The position numbers were made by a program, and so were the translations under genes. Below, in pieces: positions 29,201-37,130 of a stretch of DNA of 64,000 nucleotides; within the stretch, counting starts at the first letter, position 1, and the number at the start of each line of letters is the position of its first letter. The stretch comes from Clostridia bacterium (GTDB taxonomy: Bacteria > Bacillota > Clostridia > Oscillospirales > Acutalibacteraceae): positions 1 to 64,000 of the forward strand of contig JAFURT010000023.1 in the NCBI GenBank assembly GCA_017471765.1. The letters are read 5' to 3'. The notes beneath the pieces were generated by a model, which saw nothing but the letters and a program-made list of their open reading frames with translations, was not told where the DNA came from and searched no databases.

Positions 29201-29207
29201 GTAGCAT
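26205..29207 (-). CDS. MacB-like ABC protein (ATPase fused to FtsX-type permease)
   Basis: A 1000-residue single chain. Residues 1-230 are an LolD/MacB-type ATPase: Walker A GQSGCGKTTL, signature MSGGQMQRVAIARAL, Walker B ILADEPTGALD. A charged linker leads to a first membrane helix near residue 275, a predicted extracellular domain of over 500 residues, and three C-terminal helices with the FtsX signature (VQERTKEIGILRAIGASK). This is the mechanotransmission layout used for antimicrobial-peptide resistance or lipoprotein/peptide export. AGGAGAG precedes the ATG. Monocistronic. Confidence 0.93.
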   Translation of the reverse strand: MLQLKDITKVYSPGENAVTALDGVSLQFRHSEFVSILGQSGCGKTTLLNLIGGLDRYTSGDLVINGKSTRTFGSRDWDSYRNHTIGFVFQSYNLIPHQTVLQNVELALSLSGVGKGERRRRAKEALERVGLGNQLKKRPGEMSGGQMQRVAIARALVNNPDIILADEPTGALDTETSVQVMEILKEISKDRLVVMVTHNPDLAEQYSTRIIRMLDGKVTGDTAPLTEEEIAQEQVLEQEKAEREKKQKKPSMSFFTSFGLSLKNLFTKKGRTILTSFAGSIGIIGIALIYAVSQGTSTFISTVQEETLASYPLTLEATHVDMGSLLTTFIGQAEAYGDHEKDAVYQKTMFYDLVNSLNNMETSENDLKSFKAFLEQELAKTDGDDTLRDALTGVQYSYNLNLPIYTENVDGTVILSDSQQLLQDLLVEYFGMDMSSMMSMSESYGFGGMTMGSGVNTWQEILPGKDGELINPLVQKQYDIIDGGRWPAAYNEIVLVVDENNEIDDMTLYALGLKSKEDIDELASAAIDKNEVDVKRESWSYEEIRGMTFRAVLPSACYTVDPTTGLYTDLRESQTGLKYLYDNGISLKVTGIVRPKEDAVSSMLTGSIAYTSALTAHIINEAKAAPAVEQQLTNSATDIFTGLPFRENTGSLTNEEKEKEFRDYIAGLDENGKAKAYVKIMSIPSAEQLDGMVKQAMNGLTRKDMETTLSQALAAQMGMGEKEILDYLTSMTDEDMTTLYTKMVEEQAKMQYAAGVQAQMAAVPVAQQAMALTMALDTYTPEQFATYHDEVLEFSESTYEDNLIALGCLDLDEPAAINIYAASFEDKDRIEEAIANYNEGKDELEKIVYTDYVGLMMSSITTIIDAITYVLIAFVAISLVVSSIMIGVITLISVQERTKEIGILRAIGASKRNVSSMFNAETVIIGFTSGALGVGITYLLCIPINMVIHALTGIGNLDAVLPLPVAVLLVAISVVLTLFAGIIPSRSAAKKDPVVALRTE

Positions 29208-29247
29208 ACAGCTTCTCTCCTATAAGCAAGAATAGTACAATTATTAC

Positions 29248-29277
29248 AGTATACACCCATATTTTACCTTTACGCAA
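29248..29277 (-). promoter_or_regulatory. Promoter of the MacB-like gene
   Basis: Minus strand TTGCGT, 18-bp spacer, TATACT. Confidence 0.6.
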
Positions 29278-29325
29278 CGCCCTGTGTGTGAATAGAGTGT
29301 AAATTCGGTACAGGTAAAATGGGTC

Positions 29326-29354
29326 TTTACTTTTCACATAGAGTATGGTACGAT
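29326..29354 (+). promoter_or_regulatory. Promoter of the amidotransferase-M20 pair
   Basis: TTTACT (29326-29331), 17-bp spacer, TACGAT (29349-29354). Confidence 0.5.
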
Positions 29355-29389
29355 TTTCACGAAATCAATCTGTGCAAGGGGAGAAAACC

Positions 29390-30427
29390 ATGTGTAACAT
29401 CGCTGGGTATGTGGGTGACCGTCCGGCGGCGCCGCTTCTCATCGAGATGATGCGCCGGCAGGAGGGGCTGTGCGGGGGGTATTATACCGGCATAGCCACC
29501 CTCCACGAAGGGAAAATCTACTACGCCAAGCTGACCGGGGATTTAAACCGCTTGCTGGATACCATGGATGCGGCCGGTCTGCCCGGCACCATTGGAATTA
29601 TCCACAGTCGGTCTAAATCCGGCGGTGGAGACAAATGGGCGCACCCCTTTGTGGGGGAGCACAACGGTGAGGTGCAGACTGCCTATGTGGCCAATGGGGA
29701 GGTAGGCTGGTTTCAGCCACGCATGGCAGAGTATAACCGTCTGGCAGAGGGCCTGCTGGCAGAGGGGTATACCATGCATTCCCGTGTTACGGCAGAGAGC
29801 GATGCCTATAATGTGCTGTCCGACGGTACAGCGGTGCACATGAGCGATGTGATGAGCCAGCTTGTCCTGCGGAATATGGACAAGGGGGCGGATGCCGCCA
29901 CCGCCATGGGGGAGGCCTACTGTGAGATGCCGGGGGAGATTGTGGGGCTGTTGCTGTCCCTGGCAGAGCCGGACGGCATTGCGTTCAGCCGTATCAGCTA
30001 CCCGATGGCGCTTAGTTTTGCCTCTCATGGGGCGTATTTGGCCTCCACGGCTATGGCTTTTCCGGAGGATGCCGGAGAGCCGATGCTGTTGCCGGCATGT
30101 AGCTGTGGCACGGTGACCTGCGACCGGGTGAGCATCACCCCCTATAAAAATCATCCCTGTACCGTTGCGCCGCTGGATGCCGCCCAGATGAAACGGGTGG
30201 AGCAGTGCCTGTATCCGTTGCTCGCAGAGGGGGATAAGACCATGAGTGATCTGGTCATCGCTGCTCTGGACACCTTCCCGGCAGTGGATGTCAAGGTGGC
30301 TGACCTGGCGGTGTATGAGGTACTGCGCGCCTTGCGGCAGGAGGGCAAGCTCCGGATAGAGAGCCGCCCGGTACCGGGTGCTGCCGATGGGCTGACCGCC
30401 CCCAAATTCTATATGAGCCTGGTGTAA
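29390..30427 (+). CDS. Stand-alone class II (Ntn) glutamine amidotransferase-like protein
   Basis: A 345-residue protein that begins Met-Cys-Asn-Ile-Ala-Gly-Tyr, so removal of Met exposes a Cys nucleophile as in GlmS/PurF amidotransferases. IGIIHSRSKSGG (about residues 65-76) matches the conserved Arg/His substrate loop. No sugar-isomerase or phosphoribosyltransferase domain is attached. The last 80 residues resemble a small helical or winged-helix domain. AAGGGGAG sets ATG 29390. It is 1 bp from an M20 peptidase. The product is uncertain: an amide hydrolase is as likely as a glutaminase subunit. Confidence 0.78.
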   Translation: MCNIAGYVGDRPAAPLLIEMMRRQEGLCGGYYTGIATLHEGKIYYAKLTGDLNRLLDTMDAAGLPGTIGIIHSRSKSGGGDKWAHPFVGEHNGEVQTAYVANGEVGWFQPRMAEYNRLAEGLLAEGYTMHSRVTAESDAYNVLSDGTAVHMSDVMSQLVLRNMDKGADAATAMGEAYCEMPGEIVGLLLSLAEPDGIAFSRISYPMALSFASHGAYLASTAMAFPEDAGEPMLLPACSCGTVTCDRVSITPYKNHPCTVAPLDAAQMKRVEQCLYPLLAEGDKTMSDLVIAALDTFPAVDVKVADLAVYEVLRALRQEGKLRIESRPVPGAADGLTAPKFYMSLV

Positions 30428-30428
30428 G

Positions 30429-31577
30429 ATGATGGAGATACAGACATTTATTGAGCAAAATGAAGCAGAGCTGTTGCAGATATTGCGTGAGTTGTGTGCC
30501 ATCCCGGCCCCCAGCCACGAGGAAGGGGAGCGGGCCGCCTACTGTCTGCGGTATCTGGAGGGTATCGGGGCACAGGGCGCCTATATTGATGCGGCGCAGA
30601 ATGTGGTGTTTCCCCTGCACTGCGAGGGGAGTAACACCATGACGGTGTTTGCCGCCCACACCGATACGGTGTTCCCCGACAGGGAACCATTGCCGTATTA
30701 CGAGGACGAGGCGGTTATCCGCTGTCCCGGCGTAGGAGACGATACCGCCGGCGTGGCGGTGCTGTTGCTGATGGCCAAGTATTTTGTGCAGCAGGCGCTC
30801 TGTCCTCCGGGCGGTATCCTGTTCGTGTGCAATGCCTGCGAAGAGGGGCTTGGTAACCTGAAAGGGACCCGACAGCTGTTTGCCGATTATGCCGGCCGTA
30901 TCCGGCAGTTTGTCACCTTTGACAGTACCAGCTTTGCCGGTATGGTGGATCGCAGTGTAGGCTCCCACCGCTACCGGGTGACAGCCCGCACGGCCGGCGG
31001 CCACTCTTTTAATGCTTTTGGCAACCGGAACGCCATTGAGGTGCTGGCCGGCATTATTCAGGACCTGTATGCTATACCGGTGCCGCAGAAAGAGGGGAGC
31101 AAGACCACCTATAACGTGGGCCTTGTGACCGGGGGCACATCGGTCAATACCATTGCCCAGGAAGCGTCTATGCTGTGTGAGTACCGGTCGGACGACCTTG
31201 CCTGTCTGCGCCAGATGGAGAAAACCTTTGCCTCGGTGTTTGGGGCGGCCGGTGGAGAAGATGCGACGATTGAGGTAGAGCGCATGGGGGAGCGTCCCTG
31301 TGCCGGAGAAGTGGATGCGGTTGCCCAGACGGCGCTGACGGAGCACTGCCGGGCGATTATCCGGCAGGTGTGCCGGGTGTCCCCGGTGTGCCATTCCGGC
31401 TCTACCGATTGTAACATCCCCCATTCGTTGGGCGTGCCGGCGGTATGCATCGGTGTGCTGGAAGGGGGCGGCGCCCATACCCGGGAGGAGTGGCTGAATA
31501 AGGCTTCCCTCACTTCCGGGTTGGAGGTAGCACTGCGGACGGCTCTGTCTTTGGGCTGTGATGAAAATTGGGATTGA
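30429..31577 (+). CDS. M20-family metallopeptidase
   Basis: A 382-residue zinc aminoacylase/carboxypeptidase of the M20 clan (ArgE/DapE/PepT-like). The metal motifs are AAHTDTVFPD (about residues 75-84), GVGDDTAG and the catalytic ACEEGLGN. A dimerisation domain around GGHSFNAFGNRNAIEV is present. The substrate is unknown. It starts 1 bp after the amidotransferase stop, so the two probably act on the same amide-containing compound (inference). Confidence 0.9.
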   Translation: MMEIQTFIEQNEAELLQILRELCAIPAPSHEEGERAAYCLRYLEGIGAQGAYIDAAQNVVFPLHCEGSNTMTVFAAHTDTVFPDREPLPYYEDEAVIRCPGVGDDTAGVAVLLLMAKYFVQQALCPPGGILFVCNACEEGLGNLKGTRQLFADYAGRIRQFVTFDSTSFAGMVDRSVGSHRYRVTARTAGGHSFNAFGNRNAIEVLAGIIQDLYAIPVPQKEGSKTTYNVGLVTGGTSVNTIAQEASMLCEYRSDDLACLRQMEKTFASVFGAAGGEDATIEVERMGERPCAGEVDAVAQTALTEHCRAIIRQVCRVSPVCHSGSTDCNIPHSLGVPAVCIGVLEGGGAHTREEWLNKASLTSGLEVALRTALSLGCDENWD

Positions 31578-31602
31578 CAAGGGGCGGCATGCCCTTTATA
31601 AT
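31574..31602 (+). promoter_or_regulatory. Consensus promoter of the 31623 gene
   Basis: TTGACA (31574-31579), 17-bp spacer, TATAAT (31597-31602): a full consensus match overlapping the end of the M20 gene. Confidence 0.85.
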
Positions 31603-31622
31603 AAAAGAAAAGGATGTCACCC

Positions 31623-31820
31623 ATGAAAGGATGCGTGAATAGCATGGAGAATGAGAAGAACACCGGACGGGTATGGTTGATTATACTGGCTGTGCTGGCC
31701 GTCCTGGCGGCTGTGCTGGTGGTGCTGTATCGGCTGGATAAGCGTGTGCAGCGGTTGTATTACCAACTGGGCTACAAGCTGACCCCCAAAAAGAATGCCC
31801 CCATTGAGGTGGAGCTGTAA
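31623..31820 (+). CDS. Small single-pass membrane protein
   Basis: About 65 residues with a strong hydrophobic helix (WLIILAVLAVLAAVLVVLY) flanked by basic residues and a Lys-rich C-terminus. I see no family. The start is ambiguous: ATG 31623 with AAGGA upstream, or ATG 31644. The consensus promoter just upstream suggests high expression. Confidence 0.65.
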   Translation: MKGCVNSMENEKNTGRVWLIILAVLAVLAAVLVVLYRLDKRVQRLYYQLGYKLTPKKNAPIEVEL

Positions 31821-31834
31821 AAATTTACCGATTT

Positions 31835-31858
31835 AGCGCTTTTTTGTAAAAAAGCGCT
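31835..31858. repeat. 24-bp palindrome next to the Ile T-box promoter
   Basis: AGCGCTTTTTT, GT and AAAAAAGCGCT: an 11-bp perfect inverted repeat whose last T is the first base of the -35 box. It could end the upstream gene or be an operator. An AAAGCGCTTT core also occurs inside the Leu T-box promoter (44021-44030). Confidence 0.5.
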
Positions 31859-31886
31859 TGACAAATGAAATGAGCAATGCTATAAT
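31858..31886 (+). promoter_or_regulatory. Promoter of the Ile T-box leader
   Basis: TTGACA (31858-31863), 17-bp spacer, TATAAT (31881-31886). Confidence 0.9.
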
Positions 31887-31892
31887 GCTCAA

Positions 31893-32172
31893 AACTAAAC
31901 AAAGGCTGTGACGAAGACGGTCGAAAGCAGAGGCTTTCAGAGAGCTGACGGGTGGTGCGAGTCAGTAGCGGATGTTTTCAGTGACCCATCCCTTCCGAGC
32001 CGGAACGGCGAACCCCTATGTGGTCAGTAGCTGCTCCCGTGATTGCTGCGTCAAGGCATAGAGGCTGTTGGGCCTCGAGAGGGGCTATCCGTTTCGGGTA
32101 GCAAGTTGAGTGGTACCGCGAGTGTTTTGTACACCCGTCTCAATGTAGGTTGAGACGGGTGTTTTATTTTAT
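31893..32172 (+). promoter_or_regulatory. T-box leader, predicted isoleucine specifier (AUC)
   Basis: A T-box riboswitch that reads uncharged tRNA. Conserved parts: AG bulge AGAGAG and distal loop GGTGCGAG of stem I, GAGTGGTACCGCG T-box (32108-32120), and a terminator stem ACACCCGTCTCAA (32131-32143) with 32150-32162 followed by TTTTATTTT. Lower stem I pairs GGCT (31904-31907) with AGCC (31998-32001) and GAAG (31913-31916) with CTTC (31992-31995). One nucleotide above that helix is ATC (31988-31990), an Ile codon. The base after it is C rather than the usual purine, so the call is slightly less firm. Confidence 0.85.
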
Positions 32173-32194
32173 CATAAAAAAGGAGTGAAGAGTC

Positions 32195-34462
32195 ATGGTA
32201 ACCGCAGAAAACAACAAGCTTTTAGAGGTGGCAGTCCGAATTCGGGAGATGCGTGAGATTTTGGAACTGTCAACAGCGGACATGGCGGAGAAGACAGGAG
32301 TCAGCGTCGAGCAGTACGAGCTGTATGAATCCGGTGTGACGGATTTTCCCTTTAGCTTTATCCACAAGTGTGCCCTGGCCTTCGACCTGGATATGACCGA
32401 CCTGCTGGAGGGCCGTAGCTCCAATCTGCTGTCCTCTTACACGGTCACCCGAAAGGGGCAGGGCCAGCAGACCGCCAAGGAGGACGGCATCGACATCGCC
32501 CACCTGGCCCCCCGTTTCCGGGATAAGATCGCCGAGCCCTACTGGGTGCGGTATGAATACGACCCCTCCCAGCAGAATAAGCCCATTCATCTGGCTACCC
32601 ACAGCGGCCAGGAGTTCGACCTGGTTATCAGCGGAAAGCTAAAGGTGCAGGTGGGCAGTCATGTGGAGGTGCTGGAGGAAGGCGACAGCATTTACTACGA
32701 TTCCTCCGCCCCCCACGGCATGATCGCCGTAGACGGACAGGATTGTGTGTTCTGCGCCGTGGTGTTGCCCGGCGAGGACACCAAGGAGGAGGAGGTACGG
32801 GCCAGCCTCGTCACCGCCAAGTCCTCTGAGCCGCTGGTGTGCGAAAAGTTTGTGGACACGGTGGAGGACGAAAAGGGCGCCCTGCAGAGCATCCGCTTCA
32901 AGAACACCGATACCTTCAACTTCGGCTTCGATGTGGTGGACGAGATTGCGGAGCGCTATCCCGACAAGCTGGCGATGCTGCACCTGGACGTCAACCGGAC
33001 GGAGCGCCGCTTCACCTTCAAGGACATCAAGCAGTATTCCAACCAGGCGGCTAACTATTTCACCTCCCTGGGCATCAAACGGGGAGATAAGGTGATGCTG
33101 GTGCTCAAGCGGCACTACCAGTTCTGGTTTGCCATGGTGGCTCTGCACAAGCTGGGGGCGGTGGCCATCCCTGCCACCAACCAGCTCAAGGAGCACGACT
33201 TTGAGTACCGCTACAAAGCCGCCGGTGTGTCCGCCATCGTGTGTACCGCCGACGGGGACACCGCCGACATTGCGGCGGCCGCCGCCGCGAAATGCCCCCA
33301 GACCATCACCAAGGTGCTGGTAGGTGGCAAAAAGGATGGCTGGCATGATTTTGATGCGGAGTTCAAGCTCTTCTCCCGGAAGTACGAGCGTCCCGAGGAT
33401 GCCTCTGCCGGTGACGAAACGGCGCTGATGTTCTTTACCTCCGGCACCACCGGCAACCCCAAGATGGCGGCCCACAAGCACACCTATGCGCTGGGGCACT
33501 ATGTCACCGCCAAATACTGGCACTGCTGTGAGCGGGACGGTCTGCACCTGACTATCTCCGACACCGGCTGGGGCAAGAGCCTGTGGGGTAAGCTGTACGG
33601 TCAGTGGCTGTGCGAGGGAGCCGTATTCGTCTATGACTTTGATCGGTTTGACGAGAATGACATCCTGCCCATGTTCGCAAAATACAACATCACCACTTTC
33701 TGTGCGCCCCCCACCATGCTGCGTATGCTTATCCGGGGCGACCTGAGCAAGTATGATCTGTCCTCTATCCATCACATGACCACCGCCGGCGAGGCTCTCA
33801 ATCCCGAGGTGTTCAAGAAATTTAAGGAAGCTACCGGCCTGGAGATCATGGAGGGCTTCGGCCAGACCGAGACCACCCTGGCCATCGCCAACCTGGTGGG
33901 AACCGCCCCCAAGATCGGCTCCATGGGTAAGGCGTCTCCCCAGTTTGACCTGGATATTGTGGACCCCGACGGCAACAGCGTTGCCACCGGTGAGGTGGGG
34001 GAGATCGTCATCCACACCGATAAGGATGTGCCCTGCGGCTTGTTCCGGGAGTACTATCTGGATGATGAAAAGACCACCGAAGCATGGCACGACGGACTGT
34101 ACCATACCGGCGACACCGCCTGGCGTGACGAGGACGGCTATTTCTGGTACGTGGGCCGTGTGGACGATGTCATCAAGTCCTCCGGCTACCGCATCGGGCC
34201 CTTCGAGATCGAAAGCGTCATCATGGAGCTGCCCTATGTGCTGGAGTGTGGCGTGTCTGCCGCCCCCGACGAGGTGCGTGGGCAGGTGGTGAAGGCCAGC
34301 ATCGTGCTGACCAAGGGCACCCAGCCCACCGAGGAGCTCAAGAAAGAGATCCAGCAGTACGTCAAGGCACACACCGCCCCCTACAAGTATCCTCGTATTG
34401 TGGTGTTCCGGGATAGCCTGCCCAAGACCATCAGCGGTAAAATTCAGCGCAATAAACTGTAA
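32195..34462 (+). CDS. XRE-cupin-acyl-CoA synthetase fusion (Ile unit)
   Basis: A 755-residue three-domain protein. Residues about 10-70 are an XRE helix-turn-helix; 130-195 are a cupin barrel (GSHVEVLEEGDSIYYDS ... PHGMIAV); about 235-755 are an AMP-forming acyl-CoA synthetase with P-loop FFTSGTTGNPKMA (near 413), GFGQTETT, YHTGDTAWRDEDGYFWYVGR and the C-terminal catalytic Lys in PKTISGKIQRNKL. It resembles medium/branched-chain acid ligases. AAAGGAGTG precedes ATG 32195. No terminator follows, so transcripts may run into the Val T-box. The DNA-binding and sensing domains suggest an enzyme that also acts as a regulator (inference). Expected substrate: 2-methylbutyrate. Confidence 0.9.
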   Translation: MVTAENNKLLEVAVRIREMREILELSTADMAEKTGVSVEQYELYESGVTDFPFSFIHKCALAFDLDMTDLLEGRSSNLLSSYTVTRKGQGQQTAKEDGIDIAHLAPRFRDKIAEPYWVRYEYDPSQQNKPIHLATHSGQEFDLVISGKLKVQVGSHVEVLEEGDSIYYDSSAPHGMIAVDGQDCVFCAVVLPGEDTKEEEVRASLVTAKSSEPLVCEKFVDTVEDEKGALQSIRFKNTDTFNFGFDVVDEIAERYPDKLAMLHLDVNRTERRFTFKDIKQYSNQAANYFTSLGIKRGDKVMLVLKRHYQFWFAMVALHKLGAVAIPATNQLKEHDFEYRYKAAGVSAIVCTADGDTADIAAAAAAKCPQTITKVLVGGKKDGWHDFDAEFKLFSRKYERPEDASAGDETALMFFTSGTTGNPKMAAHKHTYALGHYVTAKYWHCCERDGLHLTISDTGWGKSLWGKLYGQWLCEGAVFVYDFDRFDENDILPMFAKYNITTFCAPPTMLRMLIRGDLSKYDLSSIHHMTTAGEALNPEVFKKFKEATGLEIMEGFGQTETTLAIANLVGTAPKIGSMGKASPQFDLDIVDPDGNSVATGEVGEIVIHTDKDVPCGLFREYYLDDEKTTEAWHDGLYHTGDTAWRDEDGYFWYVGRVDDVIKSSGYRIGPFEIESVIMELPYVLECGVSAAPDEVRGQVVKASIVLTKGTQPTEELKKEIQQYVKAHTAPYKYPRIVVFRDSLPKTISGKIQRNKL

Positions 34463-34483
34463 AAATTTGCATCCATAAAGGTA

Positions 34484-34512
34484 TTGACAAACAGGCGTGT
34501 ACGTGGTACAAT
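34484..34512 (+). promoter_or_regulatory. Promoter of the Val T-box leader
   Basis: TTGACA (34484-34489), 17-bp spacer, TACAAT (34507-34512). Confidence 0.88.
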
Positions 34513-34518
34513 ACAGTT

Positions 34519-34808
34519 CAAATTAATATAAAGGCGTTGACGAAGAGGGCCCTTTTCACAGCCTCCCCAGAGAGATGGCGGCCGGTGCGAGCCATTGTGG
34601 CAGGGATTGGGTTTGTAGCTTCCGAGCCGGGAGAAAGAAAGCCGTAAGGTGAGTAGAGCCTCCCCGTGATTGCTGCGTAAAGGCATAGGGGTTGCTTGAC
34701 CCCGAGAGTGGTTATCTTCACAGATAGCAATTTGAGTGGTACCGCGGGTGCTGTAAGGAATTTACGACACTCGTCTCAAAGTCATTACTTTGGGACGAGT
34801 GTCTTTTT
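34519..34808 (+). promoter_or_regulatory. T-box leader, predicted valine specifier (GUA)
   Basis: Stem I carries AGAGAG and GGTGCGAG. The T-box GAGTGGTACCGCGGGTG lies at 34734-34750. The terminator stem 34767-34782 pairs with 34787-34802 and runs into CTTTTTC. GAAG (34542-34545) pairs with CTTC (34619-34622); one base above is GTA (34615-34617), a Val codon followed by the expected purine. Confidence 0.87.
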
Positions 34809-34829
34809 CGTCCCGGAACGGAGAATGAT

Positions 34830-37118
34830 ATGGAACAGATTACAGGACTTGATTATAAAATCAAGGAAATGGCCGGGCGCATCCGGGAACTGCGGGAGCT
34901 GGAAGGGCTTACAACCGAGGAAATGGCGAAAAAGACCGGCGTTTCTGTAACGGAATATCTGGCTTGTGAGTCGGGAGAGAGCGACCTGAACTTTGCGTTC
35001 ATCTATCGCTGTGCCTTGGCACTGAATGTAAACGTCACCGATATTATCGAGGGTAACAGCCCTAAGCTGACCGGGTTTACGGTCACCCGTGCCGGTGCCG
35101 GACAGAAGGTGTCCCAGGCTCACGGCATGACCTACTACAACCTGGCCTATGCCTTCCAGAACCGTATCGCCGAGCCGCTGTATGTGCGCAGTGTGTATGA
35201 CGAGGCCGCCCAGCAGCGGGATATCGAGCTGACCACCCACGCCGGCCAGGAGTGCGACCTGATCATCGAGGGCAACCTGATGGTGCAGATCGGTGAACAC
35301 CGGGAGGTGCTGGGCCCCGGCGACAGCATCTATTTCGACTCCGACACCCCCCACGGCATGATTGCCGTCGGCGGCCGGGACTGCGTGTTCTACGCCATCG
35401 TGCTCAACCCCACCGGCGAGCCCATCCCCGAGCTGTCCCCGGCCAAGACCATCCGGGAACGGCCGGCGGTGGTACGGGACGACAAGGAGCGCATCTACAA
35501 GCAGTATATCGATGTGGAGGAGGACGAAAACGGCACCCCCACCTCCATCAAATTTAAGAATATTGAGAATTTCAACTTCGCCTTTGACCTGGTGGATGAG
35601 CTGGCAGAGTGGCAACCGGAAAAACTGGCGATGCTACATATCAGCCGGGACCACATGGAGCGCCGCTTCACCTTCAAGGACATGAAGAAGGCCTCCAATC
35701 AGTGTGCTAACTACTTCAAATCCCTGGGCATCAAGAAGGGCGACCGGGTGATGCTGATCCTCAAGCGGCACTACCAGTTCTGGTTTGCTATGCTGGGTCT
35801 CAACAAGCTGGGCGCCGTGGCGATTCCTGCCCCCAACCAGCTGTTGGAGCATGATCTGGAGTACCGGTTCCAGGCGGCCGGCGTGACGGCGGTGCTGTGT
35901 ACCGCCGATGGGGATGTGGCCCATCAGGTGGAGCTGGCGGCGGCAAAATGCCCCGGCTTACAGCATAGGCTGATTGTGAACGGCACCCGGGAGGGCTGGC
36001 GTAGCTTCGATGAGGAGTACACCCTGTACTCCACCCACTATAATCGCACGGAGGATTCTCCCGGCGGTGATGACTTGATGCTGATGTTCTTCACCTCCGG
36101 CACCACCGGCTATCCCAAGATTGCCGCTCATAATTATAAGTATGCACTGGGGCACTTCCACACCGCCCGCTACTGGCATAATGTGGACCCGGATGGCCTG
36201 CATTTCACTATCTCCGACACCGGCTGGGCCAAGGCCATGTGGGGCAAGCTGTACGGCCAGTGGCTGTGCGAGGCGGCCACCTTTGTGTACGATTTTGACC
36301 GATTCGATGCGGCGGATATCCTGCCCATGTTTGCTAAGTACAAGATCACCACCTTCTGTGCGCCGCCCACCATGCTACGCATGATGATCAAGCAGGATAT
36401 TTCTAAATACGATTTCTCCTCTGTCAAGCACATGACCACCGCCGGTGAGGCTCTCAACCCCGAGGTCTACCGGCAATTTGAGAAGGCTACCGGCCTGCAG
36501 ATCATCGAGGGCTTCGGCCAGACCGAAAGCACCATGATTATCGGCAATATGGTAGGTGCCGGTCATAAGATCGGCTCTATGGGCAAGCCGGCACCCATCT
36601 ACGATGTGGAGATTGTGGATCCCGACGGCAATCCTGTTCCCGCCGGTGAGACCGGTGAGATTGTGGTGCGTGTGGCGGACGGCGCCCCCTGTGGCTTGTT
36701 CACCGGTTACTATAACGCCCCCGAAAAGACCGCCGAGGTATGGCGCGACGGTTACTATCACACCGGCGATACCGCCTGGCGTGACGAGGATGGATTCTTC
36801 TGGTATGTGGGCCGTGTGGACGATGTCATCAAGTCTTCCGGTTACCGCATCGGGCCCTTCGAGATCGAGAGCGTCATCATGGAACTGCCCTACGTGCTGG
36901 AGTGCGGTGTGTCTGCTGCCCCCGACGAGGTGCGTGGCCAGGTGGTGAAGGCCAGCATTGTGCTGGTGCCCGGCGCCGAGGGGACAGAGGAACTGAAAAA
37001 GGAGATCCAGAACTACGTCAAGGAGCATACGGCGCCCTACAAGTATCCCCGTATTGTGGTGTTCAAGGATAGCCTGCCCAAGACGGTCAGCGGCAAGATC
37101 CAGCGCAACAAGCTGTAA
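34830..37118 (+). CDS. XRE-cupin-acyl-CoA synthetase fusion (Val unit)
   Basis: A 762-residue paralogue of the 32195 protein with the same order: helix-turn-helix (about 14-75), cupin (137-195), AMP-forming ligase (about 240-762; FFTSGTTGYPKIA, GFGQTEST, YHTGDTAWRDEDG, PKTVSGKIQRNKL). About 55 residues of the C-terminal subdomain, from WYVGRVDD to KASIVL, are identical in the two proteins and the DNA there is also nearly the same, which suggests recent duplication or gene conversion. It heads the operon with the ATPase, oxidoreductase and aminotransferase. Expected substrate: isobutyrate (inferred from the Val T-box). Confidence 0.9.
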   Translation: MEQITGLDYKIKEMAGRIRELRELEGLTTEEMAKKTGVSVTEYLACESGESDLNFAFIYRCALALNVNVTDIIEGNSPKLTGFTVTRAGAGQKVSQAHGMTYYNLAYAFQNRIAEPLYVRSVYDEAAQQRDIELTTHAGQECDLIIEGNLMVQIGEHREVLGPGDSIYFDSDTPHGMIAVGGRDCVFYAIVLNPTGEPIPELSPAKTIRERPAVVRDDKERIYKQYIDVEEDENGTPTSIKFKNIENFNFAFDLVDELAEWQPEKLAMLHISRDHMERRFTFKDMKKASNQCANYFKSLGIKKGDRVMLILKRHYQFWFAMLGLNKLGAVAIPAPNQLLEHDLEYRFQAAGVTAVLCTADGDVAHQVELAAAKCPGLQHRLIVNGTREGWRSFDEEYTLYSTHYNRTEDSPGGDDLMLMFFTSGTTGYPKIAAHNYKYALGHFHTARYWHNVDPDGLHFTISDTGWAKAMWGKLYGQWLCEAATFVYDFDRFDAADILPMFAKYKITTFCAPPTMLRMMIKQDISKYDFSSVKHMTTAGEALNPEVYRQFEKATGLQIIEGFGQTESTMIIGNMVGAGHKIGSMGKPAPIYDVEIVDPDGNPVPAGETGEIVVRVADGAPCGLFTGYYNAPEKTAEVWRDGYYHTGDTAWRDEDGFFWYVGRVDDVIKSSGYRIGPFEIESVIMELPYVLECGVSAAPDEVRGQVVKASIVLVPGAEGTEELKKEIQNYVKEHTAPYKYPRIVVFKDSLPKTVSGKIQRNKL

Positions 37119-37130
37119 GGCGGTGGATAT

